Origin: an uncultured Spirochaetales bacterium
GTDB lineage: Bacteria > Spirochaetota > Spirochaetia > Treponematales > Treponemataceae
Length of the DNA: 13,391 bases
NCBI GenBank assembly: GCA_946061495.1
Contig: CAMGSV010000046.1
Location: 1-13,391, forward strand
Direction of reading: 5' to 3'
Under the pieces are notes generated by a model that did no database searches, was not told where the DNA came from, and saw only the letters and a program-made list of their open reading frames with translations. The position numbers were made by a program, and so were the translations under genes. How positions within the stretch are numbered: position 1 is the first letter of the stretch; every line of letters begins with the position of its first letter. This document shows positions 7,215 to 13,391 of this stretch, one piece after another.

Positions 7215-7520
7215 TTGAAAGGAGACGAACCAGGGGAAGGCCGAGCTGTGGCGAGAAACGAGAATATAACCCAGCTGTGGACAAGGCCAAGGACACCGAA
7301 GGTCAAGCCGTGCGTGGAGCGAATGATTGGAACCCTGCAGACGGAGTGCCTTGATTATCTGACAGGACCCATGAGTGTCAGCGAGCTTCAGGCAGAAATC
7401 GACTCCTGGCTCAAAAAATACCACTCATACCGCCCTCATGAATCTCTCGGCTTCTTGACACCACATGAATTCTTGTATAACTTTATGTCACATTCTTCCA
7501 CGGCTGTCTCTCTGTCCTAA
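7215..7520 (+). pseudogene. Transposase remnant, C-terminal part of a DDE integrase-core (IS481-like) protein
   Basis: The reading frame from a TTG at 7215 gives about 101 residues. Its centre and end match the tail of IS481/IS3-type integrase-core transposases: QLWTRPRTPK, then VERMIGTLQTE with the last acidic residue of the DDE triad, then YHSYRPHESLGFLTPHEF. The N-terminal helix-turn-helix and the first two catalytic Asp residues are absent. The stretch 7069-7214 contains only short broken frames and no convincing terminal inverted repeat, so the element is decayed. The region between radA and pyrB (7069-7592) holds nothing else except the pyrB promoter. Family assignment below the DDE level is uncertain. 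Confidence 0.75.
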
Positions 7521-7545
7521 AGGTATTTGGAACGGACACGCCCCA

Positions 7546-7574
7546 TTGTTTCCCGCTGGAATTTGTGGTACACT
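7546..7574 (+). promoter_or_regulatory. Promoter of the pyrBIC operon
   Basis: TTGTTT (7546-7551) and TACACT (7569-7574) are separated by 17 bases, and TGG directly before the -10 supplies an extended TGn motif. Transcription would start near 7581, leaving a leader of only about a dozen bases before the ATG at 7593. No PyrR-type anti-antiterminator or attenuator fits in that leader, so regulation, if any, acts at initiation or elsewhere. Confidence 0.55.
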
Positions 7575-7592
7575 GATGTCAATGGAGGCATC

Positions 7593-8516
7593 ATGCTCAA
7601 GGGGCGTCATGTAATTGAACCAGGAAATCTGAGTATACAGGAAATCGACGAGATTTGTGATTTGGCAGACCAGATGATCGTCGATTCAGCTGCATTTTCT
7701 GATGTGTGTCGCGGGAAGCTTCTTGCGACACTTTTTTTTGAGCCAAGTACCCGTACCCGTCTCTCCTTTGAGGCGTCAATGCTACGGCTGGGAGGCTCCG
7801 TGCTGGGCTTTGCCGACTCCGCCAACACCTCCACCACCAAGGGGGAGACCCTGGCGGACACCATCCGCACCGTGGCATCCTACGTGGACATCATCGCCAT
7901 GCGGAATCCCAAGGAAGGCTCTGCACTGGTTGGTTCCCAGTATTCCACAGTGCCAGTCATCAATGCCGGAGACGGAGGCCACCACCATCCCACCCAGACC
8001 CTTACGGACCTGTTGACCATCCGCTCGCTGAAGGGCGGATTTGAGGGACACACCATCGGCTTGTGCGGTGACTTGAAGTTTGGCCGCACCGTCCATAGCC
8101 TTGCCAAGGCCATGAGCCGGTACAAGAACAACAAATTCGTCCTCATCAATCCGCCAGAGCTGGAGATTCCCCAATACATCACCGACCAGGTGTTCCGTCC
8201 CGCAGGTATTGAGTGTGTTCAAGCCCTGAGATTAGAGGAAGTCATCGGGGAGCTGGATATTCTCTACATGACCCGGGTGCAGGCGGAGCGGTTCTTCAAC
8301 GAACAGGACTACATCCGTCTCAAGGACAGCTATATTCTGGACAAGGAAAAGATGCGAATGGCAAAGGATTCCATGATTGTGCTGCATCCCCTGCCTCGGG
8401 TGAACGAAATTTCCCCGGAGGTGGACGCAGACCCACGGGCCGCCTACTTCAAGCAGGTGAAATACGGCATGTTCTCCCGCATGGCCCTCATCGCAAAACT
8501 GACAGGAGTGCTCTAA
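7593..8516 (+). CDS. pyrB: Aspartate carbamoyltransferase catalytic subunit
   Basis: The 307-residue protein condenses carbamoyl phosphate with aspartate, the committed step of UMP synthesis. Visible signatures are the carbamoyl-phosphate loop FFEPSTRTR (48-56), the flexible-loop Lys83 in TSTTKGETL, HPTQTLTDL (132-140), MTRVQ (226-230) and HPLPR (265-269). The start is set at ATG 7593, with GGAGG at 7584-7588, because this gives the normal length and begins just after the promoter; the frame is open back to 7527 but that part precedes the transcription start. The stop codon TAA shares its last A with the ATG of pyrI, which indicates translational coupling and suits a complex with fixed subunit ratio. 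Confidence 0.97.
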   Translation: MLKGRHVIEPGNLSIQEIDEICDLADQMIVDSAAFSDVCRGKLLATLFFEPSTRTRLSFEASMLRLGGSVLGFADSANTSTTKGETLADTIRTVASYVDIIAMRNPKEGSALVGSQYSTVPVINAGDGGHHHPTQTLTDLLTIRSLKGGFEGHTIGLCGDLKFGRTVHSLAKAMSRYKNNKFVLINPPELEIPQYITDQVFRPAGIECVQALRLEEVIGELDILYMTRVQAERFFNEQDYIRLKDSYILDKEKMRMAKDSMIVLHPLPRVNEISPEVDADPRAAYFKQVKYGMFSRMALIAKLTGVL

Positions 8517-8956
8517 TGCTCAGCGTAAACACCATCAAGAACGGTCTGGTGATAGACCACATTCGGGCGGGCTGCGGTCCCCGCATCTTTTCCTGGCTTG
8601 GTCTGGACAAGGCCAACTTCCGGGTGGCTCTCATCATGAATGTTCCTTCCCAGCTTTTGGGCAGGAAGGACATCATCAAGATTGACAACATCATCAACAT
8701 CGACTATTCCGTGCTAGGCTTCATCGATCCCAACATCACCGTCAACGTGGTGACGGCCGAGGCCATCGCCCGAAAAATCAACCTCACGTTGCCGGACAAG
8801 GTGGAGAATGTCATCCGCTGCAAGAATCCCCGCTGCATCACCAGCACCGAGTCCTACCTGAACCAGATTTTCCTCCTGGTGGACAGGGAGCGTTCCGAAT
8901 ACCGCTGCGAGTACTGCGACGAGCTGTACCATGCAGGCCATACGGAGGTACTCTAA
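8516..8956 (+). CDS. pyrI: Aspartate carbamoyltransferase regulatory subunit
   Basis: The 146-residue protein binds nucleotide effectors and couples them to PyrB trimers. The N-terminal effector domain opens with VIDHI (12-16) and carries GRKDIIKI (49-56), where Lys51 and Lys55 have the spacing of the E. coli nucleotide-binding lysines. The C-terminal zinc domain has Cys102, Cys107, Cys131 and Cys134; this spacing is the same as in E. coli PyrI, and the zinc site holds the subunit to PyrB. The ATG lies in TAATG, overlapping the pyrB stop by one base. Its presence implies an allosterically controlled dodecameric enzyme, as in enteric bacteria and unlike the unregulated Bacillus trimer. Confidence 0.95.
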   Translation: MLSVNTIKNGLVIDHIRAGCGPRIFSWLGLDKANFRVALIMNVPSQLLGRKDIIKIDNIINIDYSVLGFIDPNITVNVVTAEAIARKINLTLPDKVENVIRCKNPRCITSTESYLNQIFLLVDRERSEYRCEYCDELYHAGHTEVL

Positions 8957-8957
8957 G

Positions 8958-10436
8958 ATGCAGAATGAACGAACAAGCACCAACTGCACGTGCTTTTACA
9001 ACGCCCGACTGGTGGATGCCAACACCGACTCTCACGGCGTGCTTTTGGTGGAGGGGGAACGAATCAAGGCGGTGGTTCTGGGGGACTTTACCCTGCAGGC
9101 TGCCCAGAATCTGGCGAAGGGTCTGATTTCCACCGCCGAAATTGAGTTCGTTGACTGCCGTGGAATGATGCTCCAGCCAGCCTTCATCGACCTCCACGCC
9201 CACTTCCGCTACCCGGGACAGGGACAGAAGGAGGAGCTGTCCACAGCGCTGGCGGCGGCGGCGGCGGGCGGGTTCGGCACCCTGGTGCTGATGCCCAACA
9301 CCGCTCCGGTAATTTCATCCCCTGAACTAGTAGCCCAAGTCTGCAACGACGCCCACCAGCTGGGCATGGCCGATGTGATTCAGACCATCACCCTCACCAA
9401 AGATTTTTCCGGTACCGATAACAGCCACCTTTCCCAGCTGCCTGTCTTCCAGCCAGGCACTCCACCCAGGGCTGCCCAGGTTTCCATGGCCACGGAGGAC
9501 GGCAAGGATGTGGAGTCTGCCGCCATGATGCTGGATTCCATGACCAAGTGCGGCCAGCAGAACATCACCGTGGCCTGCCACAGCGAGGATATGAGCCTGG
9601 CGGCGGCGGCCCGGCTCCTGCGGAAGGTTGCCACCGACATCTTTGCCCAACAACTGCCTCTGGAGGAAAATGCACTGGGTGCAATCCCCGCCACCGCCCC
9701 CAACGAGGATATCCGCCGGGCACTCTCCAGTCTGGAGGAGGCAAATCGACTGCTGTCACTGGCAGAGGACATCGCCACCCAGCGGAACATAGACCTAGCC
9801 CGCCAGGCTGGCTGCCATGTCCACATCTCCCATGTCAGCACGGCAGGGGCAATGGAGGCCATCAGGGCTGCCAAGGCCAAGGGCTACGCCGTCACTAGCG
9901 AGGTGACACCACACCACCTGGGCCTCAGCGTGGCAGCGGGAGACCTTGCCCTCAAGCACATCGTGAACCCACCCCTCCGCAGCGAGGCAGACCGACAGGC
10001 GGTCATCCAAGCACTGCTGGAGGGCACGGCGGACTGCATCTCCACGGATCACGCTCCCCACACAGCCCAAGACAAGGCCAACGGGGCTCCGGGATTCTCC
10101 GGCCTGGAGACAGCCTACGGAGTCTGCAACTCAGTGCTGGTGCAGGGCATAAACGGTGCCGCCGATGGACGCACCATCACCGCCAGCCAGCTTTCCCGCC
10201 TCATGGCCGCCAATCCTGCCCATATCCTCACCCTGGACCAAGGAGCCGAGCCACGGGGCCATCTGAAGCCCGGCTTTATGGCGGATTTGGTGCTCTGCGA
10301 CCCCGCCGCCCAGTGGATTGTGCAGGGCAGGGACTTTTTCTCCAAGGGAAAGTACACCCCCTTGGAGGGAGCAACCCTCACCGGCAAGGTGTTGGCCACT
10401 TACCACGGCGGCCGGGAAGTGTTCAAGGCGGAGTGA
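8958..10436 (+). CDS. pyrC: Dihydroorotase, class I type, enlarged
   Basis: The 492-residue amidohydrolase cyclises carbamoyl aspartate to dihydroorotate, the step after PyrBI. Metal ligands are all visible: His80 and His82 in DLHAHFR, Asp181 in ATEDG, His208 in CHSED, His292 in HISHVST, and Asp364 in STDHAPH. Asp181 lies 27 residues before His208, the spacing of the bridging Asp in Bacillus and Aquifex class I enzymes. At 492 residues it is longer than the usual 425-430: about 20 extra residues lie at the N terminus and about 30 between His208 and His292. The start at ATG 8958 follows pyrI by one base, with GGAGG at 8944-8948. A dihydropyrimidinase is unlikely given the operon. Confidence 0.93.
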   Translation: MQNERTSTNCTCFYNARLVDANTDSHGVLLVEGERIKAVVLGDFTLQAAQNLAKGLISTAEIEFVDCRGMMLQPAFIDLHAHFRYPGQGQKEELSTALAAAAAGGFGTLVLMPNTAPVISSPELVAQVCNDAHQLGMADVIQTITLTKDFSGTDNSHLSQLPVFQPGTPPRAAQVSMATEDGKDVESAAMMLDSMTKCGQQNITVACHSEDMSLAAAARLLRKVATDIFAQQLPLEENALGAIPATAPNEDIRRALSSLEEANRLLSLAEDIATQRNIDLARQAGCHVHISHVSTAGAMEAIRAAKAKGYAVTSEVTPHHLGLSVAAGDLALKHIVNPPLRSEADRQAVIQALLEGTADCISTDHAPHTAQDKANGAPGFSGLETAYGVCNSVLVQGINGAADGRTITASQLSRLMAANPAHILTLDQGAEPRGHLKPGFMADLVLCDPAAQWIVQGRDFFSKGKYTPLEGATLTGKVLATYHGGREVFKAE

Positions 10437-10452
10437 AGTTGGCTTGAAGGAG

Positions 10453-10496
10453 GGGCGGAGATTTCAAGTGCGCGATGGAAGCTCCGCTCGTTTTTT
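10453..10496 (+). terminator. Rho-independent terminator of pyrBIC
   Basis: GGGCGGAG (10453-10460) pairs with CTCCGCTC (10482-10489), eight base pairs including one G-U, and GTTTTTT follows directly (10490-10496). It lies 17 bases after the pyrC stop. The loop of 21 bases is longer than typical. The reverse strand lacks a T-run, so it works only for the plus strand. Confidence 0.8.
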
Positions 10497-10517
10497 ACTG
10501 GGAAGGAAAGCTGATGG

Positions 10518-10536
10518 AAAAGACTGAGACCGTCTT
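10518..10536 (-). terminator. Weak possible terminator of the minus-strand cassette
   Basis: On the minus strand AAGAC and GTCTT (10536-10532 and 10524-10520) can form a five-base-pair stem followed by TTTTCC. It lies about 28 bases past the stop of the PIN-like gene. The stem is short and AT-rich and the T-run short, so termination is not certain. A smaller palindrome, ATGAC/GTCAT (10555-10567), overlaps the stop codon. Confidence 0.2.
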
Positions 10537-10563
10537 GCAGGGTTGGCTAGCAGGATGACAAGG

Positions 10564-11175
10564 TCATTTGATTGAATAAGAAAGCCTGTTGTTACTGCCT
10601 TTACTAATAAATCTCTGTCTATATAAATCTTCAACTATATCACTCACAATTTCTTCACTCCATTTGTCACTTCCAGATAATGTTTGGATATGCTTTTTTA
10701 AGGCATCCTCACTTTTTGGTTTACTCTTAATCTTTTTTAGATTCTTCAACACAATATCACGTTTTTCTTTAAATGATTCGTCATCTGTTCGTTTTGAATT
10801 GTTGCAGCAGGTCGAACTGTCATTAGATATATCTTCAAGAGTTACAATCCTCTTCACACATTCTTCGCCTCCTTTCGTCTGATTGACAAAGTGAATCAGT
10901 GGATCAAATCCTTGATCTTTTGATAGAATATAATGCATCACCTCTTTCTCGCTATCATGCTTTGCTAAAAAATATGCAATATGAAAATCTAACGCATTCT
11001 TTCCAGTGCCACTTATTCGTTGCCATTCAATTGTGTTGTCATTTTGTGACAAGACGAGTGATGTTGGAATAGATTTTTGTTCAGCTCCAATAAAAACGAA
11101 ATATTTTCCATCGATAGGTGGAAGTGACTCCAATTTTCCCATGTTCTCATAGTCAATATAAACGTAAACCTTCAT
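10564..11175 (-). CDS. PIN-like domain protein (candidate nuclease) with C-terminal helical domain
   Basis: The 203-residue protein starts at ATG 11175, with AGGAG six bases before it; the longer reading from 11238 would overlap the previous gene and begin with unrelated residues. The N-terminal half looks like a PIN/NYN nuclease fold: YVYIDYENMG (4-13) with Asp8 and Glu10, FVFIGAE (26-32), GTGKNALDFHIAYFL (57-71) with Asp63, and ILSKDQGFDPLI (83-94) with Asp87 and Asp91. These acidic residues could bind a catalytic metal for RNA or DNA cleavage. After a polar linker with a Cys pair (123-124), residues about 135-203 are Lys-rich and helical, perhaps a winged-helix-like nucleic-acid-binding domain. 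The gene is very AT-rich and sits 10 bases after the CxxC protein gene. The function is inferred from motifs only. Confidence 0.7.
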   Translation of the reverse strand: MKVYVYIDYENMGKLESLPPIDGKYFVFIGAEQKSIPTSLVLSQNDNTIEWQRISGTGKNALDFHIAYFLAKHDSEKEVMHYILSKDQGFDPLIHFVNQTKGGEECVKRIVTLEDISNDSSTCCNNSKRTDDESFKEKRDIVLKNLKKIKSKPKSEDALKKHIQTLSGSDKWSEEIVSDIVEDLYRQRFISKGSNNRLSYSIK

Positions 11176-11185
11176 CCCATTCTCC

Positions 11186-11905
11186 TCAGTCCCAATCATC
11201 GTCAAGGGCGGCGGCTTCCATGGCCTTGATTTGGGCATTCCTTACATCAAAAGAGGCTGAAGCCGCTTCGGCAAACAAGGCCAAGCAAAATGGACATACA
11301 TATATTCGCTTGTGTACACTAAAACCAAGTCTTGAGAAGGAGAACGAGGACGATTTGGAGAACATGGAATCAAGGGATTGTGCTGTCATTTCCTTTTCTA
11401 TGAAAAAAGTAGAGATTCTTTCCAACTCACTTTTTCTCAGGTAGAGTGCTTTTTTCCTCGACTCGTTCCGCATCAGGTCATTTGAATACCTGCATTCAAG
11501 AGGTTCTTGTAGGTATAATTCCATGACATCTTTCAGTGTCTTGAAAGTAGCACTTTCCGCCTCATTCTTTCTCGGGTAGATTACTTTTATCCTCGACTCA
11601 TTCCGCATCAAGTCAAAAGCATCAATGTAATGAAAGATGATTTCCAGAGAAGGTTCGAGCTGTAAAAAACTTTGCTTGTTTTCCAAGATGGCGGTGAGCG
11701 TCATCTTGGTATAAACGTCACTTATATTTCTTACCCTTTCTTTTTTTTCATCCGTGAACCCCAATCTATCTTTTGTTTCCTCAAGAATATTTTCCTCGAA
11801 TCTTTCGCATTCATTGATTTCATTTTGAGTCGATTTCAGAAGTTCCTCTTTTTGGTTAAGGAAATAATCCTCCGTATTCCTGCAAATCCAACAAGTCTTT
11901 CCCAT
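11186..11905 (-). CDS. Unknown protein with CxxC pairs at both ends and an internal repeat
   Basis: I do not recognise the family. The 239-residue protein starts at ATG 11905, with AAGGA (11911-11915 on the plus strand) five bases before it. It begins TCWICRN (Cys5, Cys8) and near the end has YVCPFCLALF (Cys204, Cys207); together these four could form one zinc ribbon, folding the ends together. Between them lies a charged, probably helical region with an in-frame repeat: DLMRNESRIKVIYPRK (98-113) and DLMRNESRKKALYLRK (143-158), 45 residues apart. The C-terminal tail is Ala-rich and ends in DDDWD. There is no signal peptide, so it should be cytoplasmic. It lies 17 bases after the transglutaminase gene and 10 before the PIN-like gene. 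Its AT-rich composition suggests joint transfer with the latter. Confidence 0.6.
   Translation of the reverse strand: MGKTCWICRNTEDYFLNQKEELLKSTQNEINECERFEENILEETKDRLGFTDEKKERVRNISDVYTKMTLTAILENKQSFLQLEPSLEIIFHYIDAFDLMRNESRIKVIYPRKNEAESATFKTLKDVMELYLQEPLECRYSNDLMRNESRKKALYLRKSELERISTFFIEKEMTAQSLDSMFSKSSSFSFSRLGFSVHKRIYVCPFCLALFAEAASASFDVRNAQIKAMEAAALDDDWD
11431..11480. repeat. Direct repeat copy 1 within the CxxC protein gene
   Basis: This 50-base stretch aligns without gaps to 11566-11615 with 43 identical positions by hand count. The offset of 135 bases is a multiple of three, so both copies are read in the same frame. On the minus strand this copy encodes the second, C-terminal DLMRNESR segment. 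Confidence 0.85.
11566..11615. repeat. Direct repeat copy 2 within the CxxC protein gene
   Basis: This is the partner of the repeat at 11431-11480. It encodes the first DLMRNESR segment of the protein. The central 17-base block around CCTCGACTCRTTCCGCATC is the best-conserved part. Confidence 0.85.
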
Positions 11906-11922
11906 CTGTATCCTTCCCTCTC

Positions 11923-13332
11923 CTACTTTACTGAATACTTTGCCACAATGGTGTAGCTGCCACGCTGGGAGTTGGACACGCCGATGGAAATGTCCCTTGC
12001 GGTGCGGGGGACGGAAACCTGGCCGGAAAAGTTGCCCCTGCCGTCGCTCTCAAGCTGGATGTAGGTGCTGCCATAGATGACCGCCACAAATTTTTTCTGG
12101 GGAGCGGCTACCTTGAACTGGACGGTAGTTCCAGCAGACAAGGGCATGGTCAGAGGGGACTGCACCTCCACGCCGTCCACCGGGAACAGGGCGGGATACT
12201 GCACGCCACCCGCTTGGCTTGACTCCACCAAAAACTGGCCGCAGCTGGTTCCCTGCCGTCCGCCAGCCCTGCGCCAGAACACATCCACCACGTAAAGTCC
12301 CGCCGACGGAAAGCTGAATTCCGCCTTGGTCAGACCGCCTGGCTGACGCCGTACCATGAGGGAGTTGCTGGCGGGGCGGCCAGAGTCCAGGCTCCGCAGG
12401 GTAAAGTCCAGCTGGAAGCCGTCCGTCTCCTTGAATTCCATGGCCAGGGTTCCGTCTGCCTGGCTTGTCTTGGCGGGCAGGGGTGCAAAATCCTTGGCCA
12501 CCTGGAAGAACTTGGGACGCAGGTCCGGCAGCTTGGCAAAGTCCTGTGGAGAAAGGGGCGTTGTCAGAAGCTGGTCTTGCTGCCGTTGGGGCAGGTGGCT
12601 GTAGATAAAGTGCTCAGGCCGCAGGAAGAGCCAGTCGGTGCTGTAGCTTTGCCTGGCGGTCTTGCCCTCCATGTGCCCCGCATCCCAGGTGCAGTCCACC
12701 AGATACCAGTCCCCCTCCAGCTGAACCCGATTCCAGGCATGGTTGGATTCGGTGCCCTTGGTTTCGTTGGCAAGGCTTGTTCCCACACCACGAGCATAGC
12801 CATGGATGGTCTTGCAGGGAAGCTTGAGGCTGTCGCACAGACGCTGGTAGACGGCGGCGTAGCCCTCGCACACGGCCTTGCAGGACTTGATGACGCTGGC
12901 AAAATCCTGTGGCGGCAGGCTTCCTGACCAATAGCTGGCGGCATCGTAGGAAATCAGCACCGCCACCACATCGTGGGCCAGCCTTGCCTTCTCAAAGTCA
13001 TTTTTTGCCACCCGATTGATTTCCTCCACCACGGTACGCAGCCAGCCGCTGGGGTTTGTGCCGCGCAGGGAGTCCACCTCCCGCCGCTTGATGAAGGCTG
13101 ACATGGCCTTGTCCGCAACGTCGGTGCGGTAGGCATAGGCTTTTTCGTAGGACTGGGGCACAGGCAGCGGCTGCAGGGTGATGGCCGTCCCACCTTGCCC
13201 GCCGGGTGTCTTGGACAGGACGCTCCCTTGGGAGCTGGAGCCGCCACCGGAGGCTGTCCCGCCAAACATGTCCGCCAGCAGGAACTGCACCGACTGGCAG
13301 CCGGACAAAATCATGGCAAGTGCCAAAGCCAA
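11923..13332 (-). CDS. Transglutaminase-like domain lipoprotein, start uncertain
   Basis: From the TTG at 13332 the protein has 469 residues. LALALAMILSGC has a lipobox (LSG with Cys12), so it is probably a surface lipoprotein; a Gly/Ser-rich linker follows (about 24-48). The transglutaminase-like core has the Cys-His-Asp triad: Cys155 in AVCEGYA, His198 in NHAWN and Asp213 in LVDCTWD. This arrangement is typical of bacterial KY/CYK3-type transglutaminase domains, which may act on peptides or cell-wall proteins; many have unknown substrates. The C-terminal part (about 290-469) looks like beta-rich modules. The start is unclear: no ribosome binding site precedes TTG 13332 or ATG 13314, the signal lacks a basic start, and the frame is open to the window edge. 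It is upstream of, and close to, the two AT-rich genes. Confidence 0.8.
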   Translation of the reverse strand: MALALAMILSGCQSVQFLLADMFGGTASGGGSSSQGSVLSKTPGGQGGTAITLQPLPVPQSYEKAYAYRTDVADKAMSAFIKRREVDSLRGTNPSGWLRTVVEEINRVAKNDFEKARLAHDVVAVLISYDAASYWSGSLPPQDFASVIKSCKAVCEGYAAVYQRLCDSLKLPCKTIHGYARGVGTSLANETKGTESNHAWNRVQLEGDWYLVDCTWDAGHMEGKTARQSYSTDWLFLRPEHFIYSHLPQRQQDQLLTTPLSPQDFAKLPDLRPKFFQVAKDFAPLPAKTSQADGTLAMEFKETDGFQLDFTLRSLDSGRPASNSLMVRRQPGGLTKAEFSFPSAGLYVVDVFWRRAGGRQGTSCGQFLVESSQAGGVQYPALFPVDGVEVQSPLTMPLSAGTTVQFKVAAPQKKFVAVIYGSTYIQLESDGRGNFSGQVSVPRTARDISIGVSNSQRGSYTIVAKYSVK

Positions 13333-13362
13333 GGGGGATTTCGGAACACATTCATGATTGGC

Positions 13363-13368
13363 ATTATA
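13363..13368 (-). promoter_or_regulatory. Possible -10 element of the transglutaminase gene
   Basis: A perfect TATAAT lies on the minus strand, about 30 bases before the TTG at 13332. The hexamer 17 bases upstream (AATACT) is a poor -35. If used, transcription would start near 13356, which would make the ATG at 13355 almost leaderless. Confidence 0.25.
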
Positions 13369-13391
13369 CGCAAAGGAACCGACGGAGTATT

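Noticed and set aside
8213..8515. Longer upstream reading for pyrI inside pyrB
   Set aside because: The extra codons are out of frame with the clear pyrB motifs on the same strand; PyrI homology begins at the ATG at 8516.
9251..9272. GCG-rich triplet run in pyrC
   Set aside because: It encodes a plausible Ala/Gly helix start in a normal dihydroorotase position, with no frame disruption, so it is ordinary for GC-rich coding sequence.
12330..13351. Several open frames on both strands across the transglutaminase gene
   Set aside because: None has recognisable motifs; the Cys-His-Asp triad and lipobox lie in one minus-strand frame that spans the whole region.

Overview
The window reads as chromosomal DNA from a GC-rich, low-oxygen bacterium, most likely a Bacillota of the Clostridia type. 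The grounds are strong AGGAGG-type ribosome binding sites, Gram-positive-style lipoprotein signals, separate catalytic and regulatory subunits of aspartate transcarbamoylase, a membrane-anchored NusG domain II protein, and a Cys-rich FMN enzyme of a kind I associate with Clostridia. The genus cannot be named from the sequence, and the large M16 lipoprotein leaves a diderm relative possible.

Layout. 1-2695 (minus) is a large M16 zinc-protease lipoprotein that runs off the left edge. It is divergent from uppP (2863-3699, plus), which recycles the undecaprenyl carrier. An FMN-dependent alpha-hydroxy-acid-oxidase-like protein with a Cys-rich N terminus follows (3788-4807). A non-coding stretch of about 490 bases (4808-5295) holds a possible decayed coding fragment, several hairpins and a good promoter. 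That promoter leads to a small membrane-anchored NusG domain II protein (5296-5673) and then radA (5689-7068).

A decayed transposase tail (7215-7520) lies just upstream of a promoter and the pyrimidine operon pyrB-pyrI-pyrC (7593-10436). The operon is tightly packed, with a 1-base overlap between pyrB and pyrI and a 1-base gap between pyrI and pyrC, and it ends at a clear intrinsic terminator. PyrB and PyrI form aspartate transcarbamoylase; PyrC carries out the next step of UMP synthesis.

The right end is a convergent minus-strand group. A transglutaminase-like lipoprotein (11923-about 13332) is followed within 17 bases by an unknown protein with CxxC pairs at both ends (11186-11905), then within 10 bases by a PIN-like nuclease candidate (10564-11175). 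The last two genes are visibly AT-rich compared with everything around them and look like an acquired two-gene cassette. This is the part of the window most likely to be undescribed.

All start sites, promoters and hairpins were read by eye. No homology search or folding program was run, so family calls rest on recognisable motifs.
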